This document shows, one piece after another, positions 54,142 to 63,072 of a stretch of 64,000 nt of DNA. Position 1 is the first letter of the stretch, and every line of letters starts with the position of its first letter. This stretch comes from Streptomyces wuyuanensis (GTDB taxonomy: Bacteria; Actinomycetota; Actinomycetes; Streptomycetales; Streptomycetaceae), in assembly GCF_900103455.1 (NCBI RefSeq), contig NZ_FNHI01000023.1:1-64000 (forward strand), in the 5' to 3' direction. A program made the translations under genes and the position numbers. The notes below the pieces were generated by a model. The model saw only the letters and a program-made list of their open reading frames with translations, was not told the DNA's origin and did no database searches.

Positions 54142-54798
54142 CTACGCCGGTTCCAGCAGGACGGCCGGCAGGGTGCCGCTGACGATGGGGTCTTGTGGCA
54201 GCGAGAGCCCGAAGTACCCTTCCACGACGCCCGATGCGGTGCGGTGCACCTCCCTGCGGTCCCCCTCCGGGTCCGGAAGGCCGGCTGCGGTCGGCAACTC
54301 CTGCGAGGACGCGGCCGTCGCGTGCTCGCCTTCGACTCCCTGACAGCCCCACGAGGCGTCCAGATGCAGGTTACAGGCGCTCAGCAGGCGGCCGTCGTGG
54401 AAGTACGCGAACTGCGGCGGGACCGGCTTGCCGTTCTCCTCCTCGTACTCCAGGAGACAGACGTGCGCCCCACCGCGCGACACCGGGGCCGGCATGCCGA
54501 ACTCCCCCGGCCAGCCGCCGTACGCGACCGCGTATGCCCAGTCGCCGGTGCTGCCGAGGCGCAGGCCGATGCCGTCGGAGGAATCGCCGCAGGCGTCGTC
54601 CATGAGCTCCAGAAGAGACTCCCCGGTGTGGTCCCCCACCTCCACGACGATGTGCTCCGCGTCGTACGACACGGTCTCAGCAAGGCGGTTGGCGAGCTCT
54701 CGTGGGGGGATCCCGCGGGCGAGCACCACGCGGTGGCCTCCGAAGGCGTTGGGCCGAGGAGCAGCGAGCCAGGTCGTTCCGTCCGTCACGGCCACCAT
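54142..54798 (-). CDS. DUF6461-like hypothetical protein
   Basis: 218-residue soluble protein. Features resemble actinobacterial DUF6461 proteins: early VVLARGIPPRELANRLAETV, a central DWAYAVAYGGWPGEFGMP, and FHDGRLLSACNLHLDASWGC. It has no catalytic motif, signal or membrane segment. ATG 54798 is preferred over the upstream TTG 54819 because GAGGGG lies about 10 nt before it. It is divergent from the DUF4241 gene with 128 nt between starts. The family assignment is moderate and the function unknown. Confidence 0.75.
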   Translation of the reverse strand: MVAVTDGTTWLAAPRPNAFGGHRVVLARGIPPRELANRLAETVSYDAEHIVVEVGDHTGESLLELMDDACGDSSDGIGLRLGSTGDWAYAVAYGGWPGEFGMPAPVSRGGAHVCLLEYEEENGKPVPPQFAYFHDGRLLSACNLHLDASWGCQGVEGEHATAASSQELPTAAGLPDPEGDRREVHRTASGVVEGYFGLSLPQDPIVSGTLPAVLLEPA

Positions 54799-54926
54799 AC
54801 TGACCGGCCCCTCTGACAACGCGGCCGGCGCCGCAGGTTGTTCACCGCTGGCGCGGGCAGAGGAGGCTCCGCATGGTGGTGTCGGGCCGGTCCGTAGTAT
54901 TCAGGCCAGGGCCGCGACGGGAGACG

Positions 54927-55655
54927 GACATGGAGTGGATCAGTGACGCTCGGCTGGCGGCCGGACCGGATGCCACCTGGTACCTCGAAACGGCGTTCAC
55001 CCCCGGGGCGCACCTGGGCGCGGTGTACGACGACCCGACGACGCCGGTCGTGGTCACGGGGATCGAAGAGCTGAGCACCATTCGCATACCCAGCGGCCGC
55101 CTTGTCGTGGACGCGCCGTGGCATGACGACGAGACCTGGCAGTACGAGCGAGGACTGCCGACGAGTCCCCCACGGGAGCTGGCGATACGCATTCCCCCGG
55201 GCACCTACGGGGTGGAAATCGCATGGACGGCGGGGCCGTACGAATTCTTCGGGGAAACGTTCGACGGGGTTGCGTGTGCAGCGACCCGCTTGTGCATAAG
55301 CGACGAGCCGGTGGCCGGGTGGGAGATGGGCCTGGGTGTCGACGACGATATCGACCTGCTGGAGCCCGGCGAGCAGTTTCGCTTTGGCTCCGACGCCAAT
55401 GTCGGCTGCTTCGCCGACGCCGGCGCGTGGACGGCTCTGTCCGCGCCGTTTCGCACGTATGTGGACGGCAGGCCGGTACCGCACGACCCCGAACCTCTGT
55501 CCGACGGGTGCCAGCGGGTATCCGACGAGACGCAACGAGCCGACCTGGTCACGTTCACGGCAGAGTCGGGCGGCGTCGTCTGGCTGGGCCGTACCGAGAC
55601 CGGTGACGTGGCAGCGATCGTCGTCACCAGTGGCATGGCCGGCGCCACGGCCTGA
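54927..55655 (+). CDS. DUF4241 domain protein
   Basis: 242-residue protein of the DUF4241 family, function unknown. Supporting text: LVVDAPWHDDETWQYERGLP, PPGTYGVEIAWT, and the family-typical VDAGVGCFAD variant here as SDANVGCFADAGAWTALSAP, ending DVAAIVVTSG. GGGAG precedes ATG 54927. DUF4241 proteins are frequent in polymorphic-toxin/immunity neighbourhoods, but no toxin gene is visible here. A strong terminator follows. Confidence 0.82.
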   Translation, partial: DMEWISDARLAAGPDATWYLETAFTPGAHLGAVYDDPTTPVVVTGIEELSTIRIPSGRLVVDAPWHDDETWQYERGLPTSPPRELAIRIPPGTYGVEIAWTAGPYEFFGETFDGVACAATRLCISDEPVAGWEMGLGVDDDIDLLEPGEQFRFGSDANVGCFADAGAWTALSAPFRTYVDGRPVPHDPEPLSDGCQRVSDETQRADLVTFTAESGGVVWLGRTETGDVAAIVVTSGMAGATA

Positions 55656-55760
55656 CGTGACGAGACCAGCAGGGCAGCGTGGCATACGCGCAAACGCACC
55701 ATGGTGGACTCGGCTGTGCTTGCGGGGCGATGCCGGCGGGCGCTATTCGGGGCATGGAGG

Positions 55761-55794
55761 GGGCGGGTGCGGGCTGCTTGGCCCGCACCCGCCC
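55761..55794. terminator. 14-bp hairpin, bidirectional terminator
   Basis: gggcgggtgcgggc at 55761-55774 pairs with gcccgcacccgccc at 55781-55794 around the loop tgcttg. It separates the DUF4241 gene from a convergent gene ending at 55807. Confidence 0.85.
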
Positions 55795-55806
55795 GTGCAG
55801 GGGAGT

Positions 55807-56202
55807 TCAGCGGGTCCCGACCATGTGGCCGAACCACGACGGGTCGTCCACTCCACTCTCGTCCTCGTGCCGCTGCGGCGGCGCGGAAATGACGAAGCCC
55901 ATGGACAGGTCGTCGGCGAGGGCGAAGACGTACTGGCCCTCCTGCGGTTCGATGCCGTGCTCGTGGAGCACCGTGCGGCTCTCCCCGTCCGTGGTGCTCC
56001 TGACGACCAAGCCCTGGGAGGAGGGGCGGAGCAACATCAGCTCCACGCATGCGAAGTGGACCTCGACCCGAGTGGCCTGCGGCGTGTCCCGCGGGCTGCG
56101 CAGCAGGAGCCGGCGGTGGCCCACGCTGTACTGCCCGACCTTGAAGTACCGGTCGGAGCGGAGCAGCTCGCCCGTCGGGCGCAGGCCTGACAGCCCGGTC
56201 AC
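55807..56202 (-). CDS. Hypothetical protein, 131 aa
   Basis: Unrecognised soluble protein. GTG 56202 overlaps the stop of the secreted AMIN-like protein by 4 nt (GTGA), so it is translationally coupled to it. Text includes YFKVGQYSVGHRRLLLRSPR, VEVHFACVELMLLRPSSQGL and QYVFALADDLSMGFVISAPP, indicating a beta-rich fold. It has no signal peptide. Its job is probably linked to the upstream secreted protein. Confidence 0.72.
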   Translation of the reverse strand: MTGLSGLRPTGELLRSDRYFKVGQYSVGHRRLLLRSPRDTPQATRVEVHFACVELMLLRPSSQGLVVRSTTDGESRTVLHEHGIEPQEGQYVFALADDLSMGFVISAPPQRHEDESGVDDPSWFGHMVGTR

Positions 56203-56768
56203 CACTTGTGGGCGACGTCCACGATCAGCTTCCCGTCGTACTGGAGCACCCGGAAGGGCAGCCTGGCCCGGACACCGAGCCCGATCTGGGTCTGGCCTTC
56301 GAAGCTCGCCCCGAACTTCGTGTCCCGGAACGTCCTGAAGCCGGTGAGGTCCACGCCGGGCAGCGGCTTGCCCGCCCGCCCGGCGTACACCTGGCGCATC
56401 GTCGCGGGGTCGTAGCTGGGCGCGGAGACGAAGACCTGGAGTATGGCGCCGCCGCCGACGGGTATCCGGTCGCCGGAGCCGTCCTGGTGGAACGCGTCGA
56501 CGTAGCCGACGTGGTGGCCCACCGGGCCCTTCGCGCCGGTGACATCGAAGACCATGCGGTCGAAGCATGTGTGCTGCCCCACCCTGATGTCCTTCAGGGG
56601 TTCGGCGTTCCCGTGTGTGGCCGTCTTGACGCCGCTGCCCCAGGCGGTCGAGCAGGCGTCGGCGGGGGCTGCGGCGCGTTGCGGGACCGCTGCCGCCTCT
56701 CCCGCCGAGGCCGCAAGCCCCGCTCCCGCGAGCAGGACGGCTACACCGAGGGTCCATAAGCGTTGCAT
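56199..56768 (-). CDS. Secreted AMIN-like domain protein
   Basis: 189-residue exported protein. Sec signal peptide MQRLWTLGVAVLLAGAGLAA with cleavage around AEAAAVPQ-like text (residues 25-32). The mature part has CSTAWGSGVKTATHGNAEPL, then VGQHTCFDRMVFDVTGAKGP and a C-terminal strand KLIVDVAHKW, matching the AMIN-like domain of Streptomyces secreted proteins; Cys39 and Cys69 could form a disulphide. AGGAG precedes ATG 56768. It lies downstream of the tyrosinase gene on the same strand (263-nt gap) and overlaps the next gene. Confidence 0.88.
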   Translation of the reverse strand: MQRLWTLGVAVLLAGAGLAASAGEAAAVPQRAAAPADACSTAWGSGVKTATHGNAEPLKDIRVGQHTCFDRMVFDVTGAKGPVGHHVGYVDAFHQDGSGDRIPVGGGAILQVFVSAPSYDPATMRQVYAGRAGKPLPGVDLTGFRTFRDTKFGASFEGQTQIGLGVRARLPFRVLQYDGKLIVDVAHKW

Positions 56769-57031
56769 GTTTCACTCCTCTGAATCGTTCGTGGTGTGTG
56801 AGCGCCCGCGCAGTGAGACCGACGAGCGGCCTGCGGGTTGCGCCGCTCGTGGATATCGGCCACCGAACGGGCCGAAATCCCCCCCTGCGCGGAACTGGTT
56901 CCGTGGAACACACGGCCACGCTCGAATGCGCCCGCCCTCCGGGGCATGGACCGTGGCCGGCGGCCGAGTGCGCCGGACGGCGAGCCACGCTCCTGCGCGG
57001 GAACACGGCTCGTCCCCTCCTGCCGGCGGCG

Positions 57032-57850
57032 TCAGCGGTACGTGTAGAACTGCGTGTGGTCGAGCATGTCCTGCGGTGTGACGTCGTTCCACGGCTTCAT
57101 CGTGTCGCCCAGGGCGATGACATTGCGGGTGGCCGAGGCGGGGGCGTACGCGGACCCGGGGTGGAGGCGCTGCCAGTCGGCCCACAACTTGTCGATGAAG
57201 CAGTGGTGGAGCCAGAACACCGGATCGTTCGGCGACGCTCCGGTCGTCATCTGGCCACCGACCCAGACGTGCACCCGGTTGTGGAGGTTCGGCCCCAGCC
57301 AGCCTTCGACGTTGTTGCGGAAGCCGCCGGACCTGCTGTTCCACGGAGACGCGTCGTACGTGGGAATGGCGAGTACGGCGTCCACGTCGGCCCGGGTGGG
57401 CAGTTCACGGACTCCCACCCCGAGAGCGCGGCGGAGGAAGGTCCTGCCGTCGACGCGTATGTTCATGGGCCAGTTGCCACCGGAGAAGGCGAAGGCGCCC
57501 GTGGTGACCCGGCCGTCACCGCTGCGGCCGTCACCGCCCAGAAAGTTGTCCGACCACAGGGAGCTGCGCGGTGTGCGGTCGACGGTCCAGTCCCAGTACG
57601 GGAGCGTGACGGCGGGGTTGACGCTCTGCAGCGCCTGCTCGAACTGGAGGAGGAACCTGCGGTGCCAGGGGAGGAACGACGGCGAACGGTGGCCCGTCCG
57701 CTCGCCCGTGTCGGTGTCGCTGAGGATGAAGGCGTTGTGGGTGGTGATGAACTCGTCGTAGCGGCCCTGGCGCTTGAGTTCGAGGACGGCGTCGACGAAG
57801 TCCCGCCTCTCGGTGGCGGAGAGGTCTGCCTGGTTCTTTCGGTCTGCCAT
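57032..57850 (-). CDS. melC2: Tyrosinase
   Basis: Type-3 copper monooxygenase, 272 residues, oxidises tyrosine to DOPAquinone for melanin. The six copper-binding His fall at the positions known for Streptomyces tyrosinase: His38 (FITTHNA), His54 (RTGHRS), His63 (PWHRRF), and His190, His194, His216 in LHNRVHVWVG and VFWLHHCFID. AAGGATC precedes ATG 57850. It has no signal peptide of its own and is exported with its caddie MelC1, encoded 39 nt upstream. Confidence 0.97.
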   Translation of the reverse strand: MADRKNQADLSATERRDFVDAVLELKRQGRYDEFITTHNAFILSDTDTGERTGHRSPSFLPWHRRFLLQFEQALQSVNPAVTLPYWDWTVDRTPRSSLWSDNFLGGDGRSGDGRVTTGAFAFSGGNWPMNIRVDGRTFLRRALGVGVRELPTRADVDAVLAIPTYDASPWNSRSGGFRNNVEGWLGPNLHNRVHVWVGGQMTTGASPNDPVFWLHHCFIDKLWADWQRLHPGSAYAPASATRNVIALGDTMKPWNDVTPQDMLDHTQFYTYR

Positions 57851-57888
57851 GGCGACGATCCTTTGCTGTGGGGGGCTCGAGCGCGATG

Positions 57889-58359
57889 TCAGACGGTGAC
57901 GGGCACCAGGGAGGCGCCGTGCAGTTCGCGGACCGCGGCGCGGGCCGCGGCCCGCGGTGTGCGGTACTTCTCGTAGTGGTTGACGACGCTGATCCATGTC
58001 CCGTCGGCGTTCTGCATGACGTGCAGATCGTCGTCGTCCACGCGAACGAGGAATTCGACCGGGCCTCCGGGCTCGTCGGCGGGCCGCCCGCCGGCGCCGT
58101 GGCCGGCGTGACCCCCGTGCCCGCTGTCCGCCGGCCTGCCCTCTATGTGCCGTCCGAGGTACATCTCGTCGAAAGCCTCGGGCTCATGAGCCGCATGCGG
58201 TTGTGTTGCGCCGTTCCCTCGAGCACCGGCACGGGTGGTCGAGTGCGATCCGGTCCGTAAGGCGTTCGCTCCCGCGACGCCGGCAGGTCCGGCGAGCGCG
58301 GCACAGGTCAGCGCGAGCGTGGATGCGCGGACCACTTCACGGCGGGTGGGACGCTGCAC
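57889..58359 (-). CDS. melC1: Tyrosinase copper chaperone (caddie)
   Basis: MelC1, 156 residues, delivers copper to and exports tyrosinase. A twin-arginine-type signal PTRREVVRASTLALTCAALAG starts the protein; the mature part has the His-rich copper region HGGHAGHGAGG, the caddie helix EAFDEMYLGRHIEG with the Tyr that plugs the active site, and the conserved DDDDLHVMQNADGTWISVVNHYE. GTG 58359 follows GAGGAG. The His-rich run and length are slightly larger than in classical MelC1 (about 120-150). Confidence 0.95.
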   Translation of the reverse strand: MQRPTRREVVRASTLALTCAALAGPAGVAGANALRTGSHSTTRAGARGNGATQPHAAHEPEAFDEMYLGRHIEGRPADSGHGGHAGHGAGGRPADEPGGPVEFLVRVDDDDLHVMQNADGTWISVVNHYEKYRTPRAAARAAVRELHGASLVPVTV

Positions 58360-58831
58360 GATCTGCTCCTCTCGTCGATCCGCCCCAGGCCCGGGGAGCC
58401 CGGGGCGGAAACCCTTCCCCGTACGACGGGACGGGGAGTGTCCCGTGCGCCACATGCTGGCAGCGGCGCGACGGGTGTCGGAAGGCTGATCGTCACGAAC
58501 GAGACAACAATTGATGGGAGGTACACCGTTCAACGGCGGAGATCTTCTCACCGCACCACCGCGGACACCGAGTTCGGACGGAAGTCCCGGCCGTCCCGCT
58601 GTCTGCTTCCGCGAATTCTCCGGGGAAGCCGCCGAGCGGCGAGCGGATGGATGCCCGGCAACTTGACGGGAATCCACGGGCACCGGTCGAGTTCCTGGGT
58701 ACGCGGTCCGGTTGCCTCGCGAACGCTTTCGGGCCGTCCCCGGGCGCGGGATGGGAGATTGCCGTGCGGCCCTCTCCCGCTCGTCACGTAGCCTTGCGGG
58801 TCGATCTTCCAGGAAGGAGACCCGCTTCCCC
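58360..58831. other. Divergent promoter region of melC1
   Basis: 472 bases between divergent genes. It must hold the melC promoter (right of 58359) and that of the PQQ-propeller gene. Short G+C inverted stretches are present but no recognisable operator or gene. Confidence 0.4.
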
Positions 58832-60358
58832 ATGTCCCATCCGCCCGCCCCGGCCCCAAGGTCCTCCGCCCGGTGGCGCCTTAGGCCCGCCACAGCATCC
58901 CGGGCCCCTTCCCGGAACCTACGGAGGGGAGTTCCCGGGCAACGGTCATGGGCATCGGCCGCCGTACCCGCAGATGCCACCGAAGCCTCCCGGTGGGCCT
59001 CGGGCCGGTCGGGGCAGACTCGCGGCCGTCGTCGGGTCGGCGGTGGCGGTTCTCGCGCTGCTCGCCGCCGGTGCGGTGACGCTGCTCCCGGACGGCGAAG
59101 CCGGCCCCAGCCAGGGAAGCCCCCTGCGGCGTCATCCAGTCCGCGGAGCATCGTGGGCAGAGAACCGCTCCGTGTTGCGGCTCCCGAGGGGCGAGCGGGT
59201 TCCACGTCCCGGGCAGTCTCGGCACCGGGCAGCTGGGTCACCGACACGCACTACGCCTCGGGTGCCGCAGACGCGGTGCAGGGCTACCTGACCTCAACGG
59301 GGAAGCCGGCATGGACCGTGCCCCTCGACGGCAGCATCTGCGAGGCCTCACGCGACATCACGAGCACCGGCAAGGTCGCCGTCGTCTGGGCGGCCGCGAA
59401 GAAGGTGCGGTCCAGGTGCACCGAGTTCGGGGTCATCGACGTGAACAAGGGCACGTTGCTCTGGCGCGCATCCATTCCGGCGGGCAAGGCCGGGCTGGGC
59501 CTCGACCTCAATGTCGACATCAGCGAGGAGATCGCCGCCGTCGGCGGACCGGACGGGACGCTCGGATACGCGGTCGGCAGCGGCAAGCAGCTCTGGGACG
59601 AACCCCTCGAGGGCTGTCTCGCCGAGGAGCACAACGGCGGCCGGGAACTCTTCACCATGCTGAGCTGTCCGGGAGAGTTCCGGGTGGCGAAGCGGGACCC
59701 GCAGACCGGCCGGGCCGCCTGGCAGTACTCCGTTCCGAAGGGTTACCGCGGCGCATGGATCGTCTCCGGGGACCCGCTCGTCGTGGCCGTGATGACCAAG
59801 AGCGACCTGATCGACGCGGACCGACTGCTGACGGTCGCCGCGAACGGGGACGTACAGGGCACGATCGACCTCGGTGAGAACTACACGGCCGGGTGCGCGG
59901 ACAACGACGGCACCTGCGACGCGACCGTGACGACGAAGGACACCGTCTACATCGCCGAAGACGCCGTCGGCTTTTCCACGGCCAACCACATCGCCGCCTT
60001 CGACATCCGTACCGGGCAACGGAAGTGGACATCCACCGCACCGAGCACTCACACAGGCGGCACCTTCATCCCCATCCGGGCCGAAGGTGACGGCCTCATC
60101 GCCTACTTGCAGCCCACCACCAAGCGGGGCAGCCGCGTTGTGCACTTCGCGCCGGAGGACGGAAAGCAGACGACCCTGCTGAGAATGCCGGACCGGCTGA
60201 TGGCGGGCGCCTCCGAGGACGGCTTGATCGACGCCGAGGTCTCCGACCCGGCCCTGTTCAGGGATGGGCGGCTGTACCTGCACCGCAGCGGAGCATTCAA
60301 CGAGTACACCGCCGGGAGCCCCATGACGCTGATCCTCGGCGCCCGCTGGCGGAACTGA
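58832..60358 (+). pseudogene. Membrane-anchored PQQ-like beta-propeller protein with two frameshifts
   Basis: About 500-codon gene. From ATG 58832 the first few codons (MSHPPAPAPR) are in the same frame as the long C-terminal part, but the Pro/Gly-rich N-terminal region (PLPGTYGGEFPGNGHG) and the membrane anchor LAAVVGSAVAVLALLAAGAV read only in another frame, between about 58868 and 59118. The reading then returns to the original frame for the propeller repeats: GYLTSTGKPAWTVPL, GTLGYAVGSGKQLWDEPLEG, KRDPQTGRAAWQYSVPKG, FDIRTGQRKWTSTAP. Two compensating indels (or sequencing errors) would therefore replace the anchor with nonsense. A short terminator follows. Confidence 0.8.
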
Positions 60359-60360
60359 CC

Positions 60361-60379
60361 GCCTGGTCGGTGACCAGGC
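60361..60379 (+). terminator. Short hairpin terminator
   Basis: gcctggtc at 60361-60368 pairs with gaccaggc at 60372-60379, 2 nt after the stop of the propeller gene. Confidence 0.6.
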
Positions 60380-60727
60380 CCTGCGAGGTCGCCGTCCCCA
60401 CTGCGGCTGCGACCGCGTCGCTCCGACTCCGGTACCCGCTCGTCGCCGGTGACGCGGAGCTCGACGGAGGCCGCCGGCAGGGCCCGGGCGTGACCTGACA
60501 CCCGTGGGCCCAACGGTGCGCCGGGTCCACCCGCCCGGTGCCGTCGTGGTGGGTACGCGTTTTCCAGACCGGGCCCTGCCGCATCCGCAAGGCGAACGAC
60601 GGGCGGGCCTGCGCTCTTGGTGCCCAGCGCCAACCGCCCGGTCGCCTCGCGTCCGTCGCGGCCGCAGCAGCGCGGCGTCTGCCGAAATTCGCTTCGCGCC
60701 GTGTGGACGCCGCCCTACTGTGGCGCG

Positions 60728-61261
60728 GTGACGACTCAGATGATCATTCTCAACGGCGGCTCCAGTTCGGGGAAGTCCGGGATCGTTCGGTGCCTGCAGG
60801 ACCTTCTGCCGGATCCGTGGCTGGCGTTCGGGTGCGACTCGTTCGTCGACGCCATGCCGGCGCGACTTCAAGCGGCGGACGAGGGAATCACGTTCGCCGC
60901 GGACGGCACGGTGAGCGTCGGGGCGGAATTCCGCGTGCTCGAGAAGGCGTGGACGGAGGGCATCGTGGCCATGGCCCGGGCAGGCGCCAGGGTCATCGTC
61001 GATGATGTCTTCCTCGGCGGAGCGGCGTCCCAGCAGCGCTGGCAGAAAGCACTGGGCGGACTGGATGTGCTGTGGGTCGGCGTCAGATGTGAGAGCGCGG
61101 TCGCCGCGGGCCGTGAGGTCGCGCGTGGCGACCGCGCCCGGGGGATGGCCGCGTCGCAGGCTGTGGTGGTCCACGAGGGGGTGGTGTACGACGTCGAGGT
61201 GGACACGACGTACACCGAGTCCCTGGTGTGCGCGGAGGCCGTCGCCGCCCGTCTCGGCTGA
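60728..61261 (+). CDS. cpt: Chloramphenicol 3-O-phosphotransferase
   Basis: 177-residue kinase closely resembling the chloramphenicol phosphotransferase of Streptomyces venezuelae, which protects by phosphorylating the drug's C-3 hydroxyl with ATP. The P-loop GGSSSGKS is at residues 10-17, the catalytic Asp37 in AFGCDSF, and the family text VIVDDVFLGGAASQQRW and GVVYDVEVDTTYTES is present. GTG 60728 gives the same N-terminus as the known enzyme; ATG 60740 is an alternative. No chloramphenicol biosynthesis genes are visible, so it is a stand-alone resistance or housekeeping kinase. Confidence 0.93.
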   Translation: MTTQMIILNGGSSSGKSGIVRCLQDLLPDPWLAFGCDSFVDAMPARLQAADEGITFAADGTVSVGAEFRVLEKAWTEGIVAMARAGARVIVDDVFLGGAASQQRWQKALGGLDVLWVGVRCESAVAAGREVARGDRARGMAASQAVVVHEGVVYDVEVDTTYTESLVCAEAVAARLG

Positions 61262-61454
61262 GCGCACGGCCGGGCGGCATAGCGGCAGGGCTGCGGGCGC
61301 GCCCTGGGTACGGCGCGGCCCGTGTCTTTGCACAGCATGTCGGTGGCGATGCACAGCAGCGAGGTCGCGTTCCCAGATCGGCGCTCCGTGAGGGTCGTAG
61401 TGGTCGGCGGAGTCGCGGCGAGGGCCGAGGACCGTCGATCGCACCGGCGAGTGC

Positions 61455-61805
61455 TCAGTAGCCGGCGGTCATGGCGCCGGCGATCGCGAGCGCCGCGCCG
61501 GTGATGACGGGTTCTCGTCGCTGAGCAGGAAGGCGGCGAAGGCCGCATCTACCTCTCGTCGGCGGCTCGGCCGGCCGTGCAGCTCGGCGAGGATGGCGCT
61601 CTCGCTCTCGGGTCTGGTCTCCACCTGACGGCGCCACAGCGGGGTGTCCCCCAATCCGGTCACCAGGGCGTTCACCCGGACGCTTTCGCGGGCCGCGTCG
61701 AGCGCCGCGAAGCGGGTCAGGCCGATCACACCGTGCTTGGCGGCAGCGTAGGCGACGGACGACGAATCGTCGGCCACACCGACCCCCGAGGCGTTGTCGA
61801 CGACG
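61455..61805 (-). pseudogene. SDR oxidoreductase C-terminal remnant
   Basis: Minus strand gives VDNASGVGVADDSSSVAYAA with AKHGVIGLTRFAALDAARES (YxxxK of SDRs), VRVNALVTGLGDTPLWRR, and, after a frameshift near 61510, the usual end PVITGAALAIAGAMTAGY. The cofactor-binding N-terminus is absent, and its place is taken by a TetR fragment in the opposite orientation. Confidence 0.8.
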
Positions 61806-61879
61806 GAGCCGCCGCCGCTCGTGATGGGATGCGGGGGCCACGACAAGGTCGCCGCGCGGCTGGGGTTCGACGACGCAGT

Positions 61880-62072
61880 CGATGGAACTCGCGCTGTTCG
61901 ACATGATTCGCCTGGCCGGCTGCGCGGACAGACCCCGGCGGACCGCAATGCGGCCGACCTCGCCGCGTTCCTGGTGACCAGTCTGCAGGGACTTCGCATC
62001 ATGGGGGCCATCACTCCCGACCGGGTCGCCCTCCTGCGTACCGCCGAAGTCGCCCTGTCCTGCTCGGTCTGA
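61880..62072 (+). pseudogene. TetR regulator C-terminal remnant
   Basis: Reads SMELALFDMIRLA, then after a shift PADRNAADLAAFLVTSLQGL and RIMGAITPDRVALLRTAEVA with a normal stop. It parallels the end of the intact TetR at 20127-20708 (DRSAADLAAFLAMTFQGLRV). No HTH part remains. Confidence 0.75.
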
Positions 62073-62332
62073 CACCGCCCCGACCCGGCCCGGCCCACCC
62101 ATCGCGCCCGGCGTCCGGGCATCCGGACTTACGTCATCGGTTTCCGGGGCCCGGCCGACGCCGCGGCCGAGGCCCCGGGGCGGATACAGCACGGACCCAC
62201 GCCCGCCCGGCAGGCGTGTCTGATGGCGTCCCGCCGCGCCCGCCGCGTACGGCTTCTTCGCACGGCGGTCAACGACGGAGCGCATCGCCCGCGAGGCGGG
62301 CCACACCCTCACCGAACCCCATCCCGCTTGTA

Positions 62333-62383
62333 CCGGAGGACCACCTCCGGTAATGTGGAGGCATTCCTCCGATAATGCGGAGG
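62333..62383. promoter_or_regulatory. Operator-like repeat cluster
   Basis: ccggagg (62333-62339) and cctccgg (62344-62350) form an inverted repeat; taatgtggagg (62351-62361) and taatgcggagg (62373-62383) are direct repeats 22 bp apart, the second also inverted with cctccg at 62366-62371. This dense pattern resembles operators of TetR/SDR divergent pairs. Confidence 0.65.
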
Positions 62384-62501
62384 CTCATCTTCTCATCGGC
62401 CGGCCCCGGGTTCGCCCCGCCTGCCCCGCGCGGCGCTCCGCTCTCACCGCCGCCGCGCCATCCCACCGACGGAACCCGCGAAACACAGAAGGACGAACGC
62501 C

Positions 62502-62750
62502 ATGGAGTACCGACTGACCAACAACCACACACCGGCGATGCCCTCGAACTCCGGCTCCGGCCCCGCGCTCCGCCCGGTGCCGTCCCGCCCCCGCGTACGC
62601 AGGGTCCGCCTCCCGGGCACGGTCGCGGCGGATGCATCGCCGCACAAGCGCAACACGGACGAGTCGAACCGCCCGCTCCCGGCGCCGGATGACATCCATC
62701 CGCCCGCAGCCACCACCGCGCGGCCGGTTCCTGCCCCCGCACCACGCTGA
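62502..62750 (+). CDS. Small Pro-rich hypothetical protein
   Basis: 82 residues from ATG 62502 with AAGGACG upstream. Composition is dominated by Pro, Ser, Ala and Arg with no hydrophobic core (TPAMPSNSGSGPALRPVPSR), so it may be a short disordered peptide or the frameshifted start of a lost gene. The strong position right after an operator cluster is the main reason to list it. Confidence 0.35.
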   Translation: MEYRLTNNHTPAMPSNSGSGPALRPVPSRPRVRRVRLPGTVAADASPHKRNTDESNRPLPAPDDIHPPAATTARPVPAPAPR

Positions 62751-62815
62751 ACCGGTTCGCGACGCTTCACACGCTCCTCGGGCCGCGTCCCGACCCCACG
62801 CGAAAGGACTCCCCC

Positions 62816-62989
62816 ATGGACGTGCGCCTCAACGGCAAACGCGCCCTGGTGACCGGCTCCAGCGCCGGACTTGGGAGGGTCACCGCCCGGATGCTCGCCG
62901 ACGAAGGGGTGAGCGTCGTCGTGCACGGCCGCGCCGAGGACCGGGCAGCGGCCGCCGCCGAAAGCATCCGCCGCCGGCGGAGTGAGTGA
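62816..62989 (+). pseudogene. SDR oxidoreductase N-terminal fragment
   Basis: Starts at ATG 62816 with AAAGGAC upstream and reads VRLNGKRALVTGSSAGLGRV (TGxxxGLG cofactor motif) and MLADEGVSVVVHGRAED, then stops after 57 codons within the second Rossmann helix. It is a truncated 5' end with intact expression signals; no continuation was found downstream. Confidence 0.8.
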
Positions 62990-63072
62990 CCGCCGTGACC
63001 AGGCAGGCTCCCCGTCCGCCGGCACTCGGCCCGGGGCTCCCGCGCGCCCCGGGCCCCATTCGACGCCGTCGG

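Noticed and set aside
62502..62750. Lantibiotic or RiPP precursor reading of the small Pro-rich frame
   Set aside because: No leader/core pattern and no modifying enzyme nearby.
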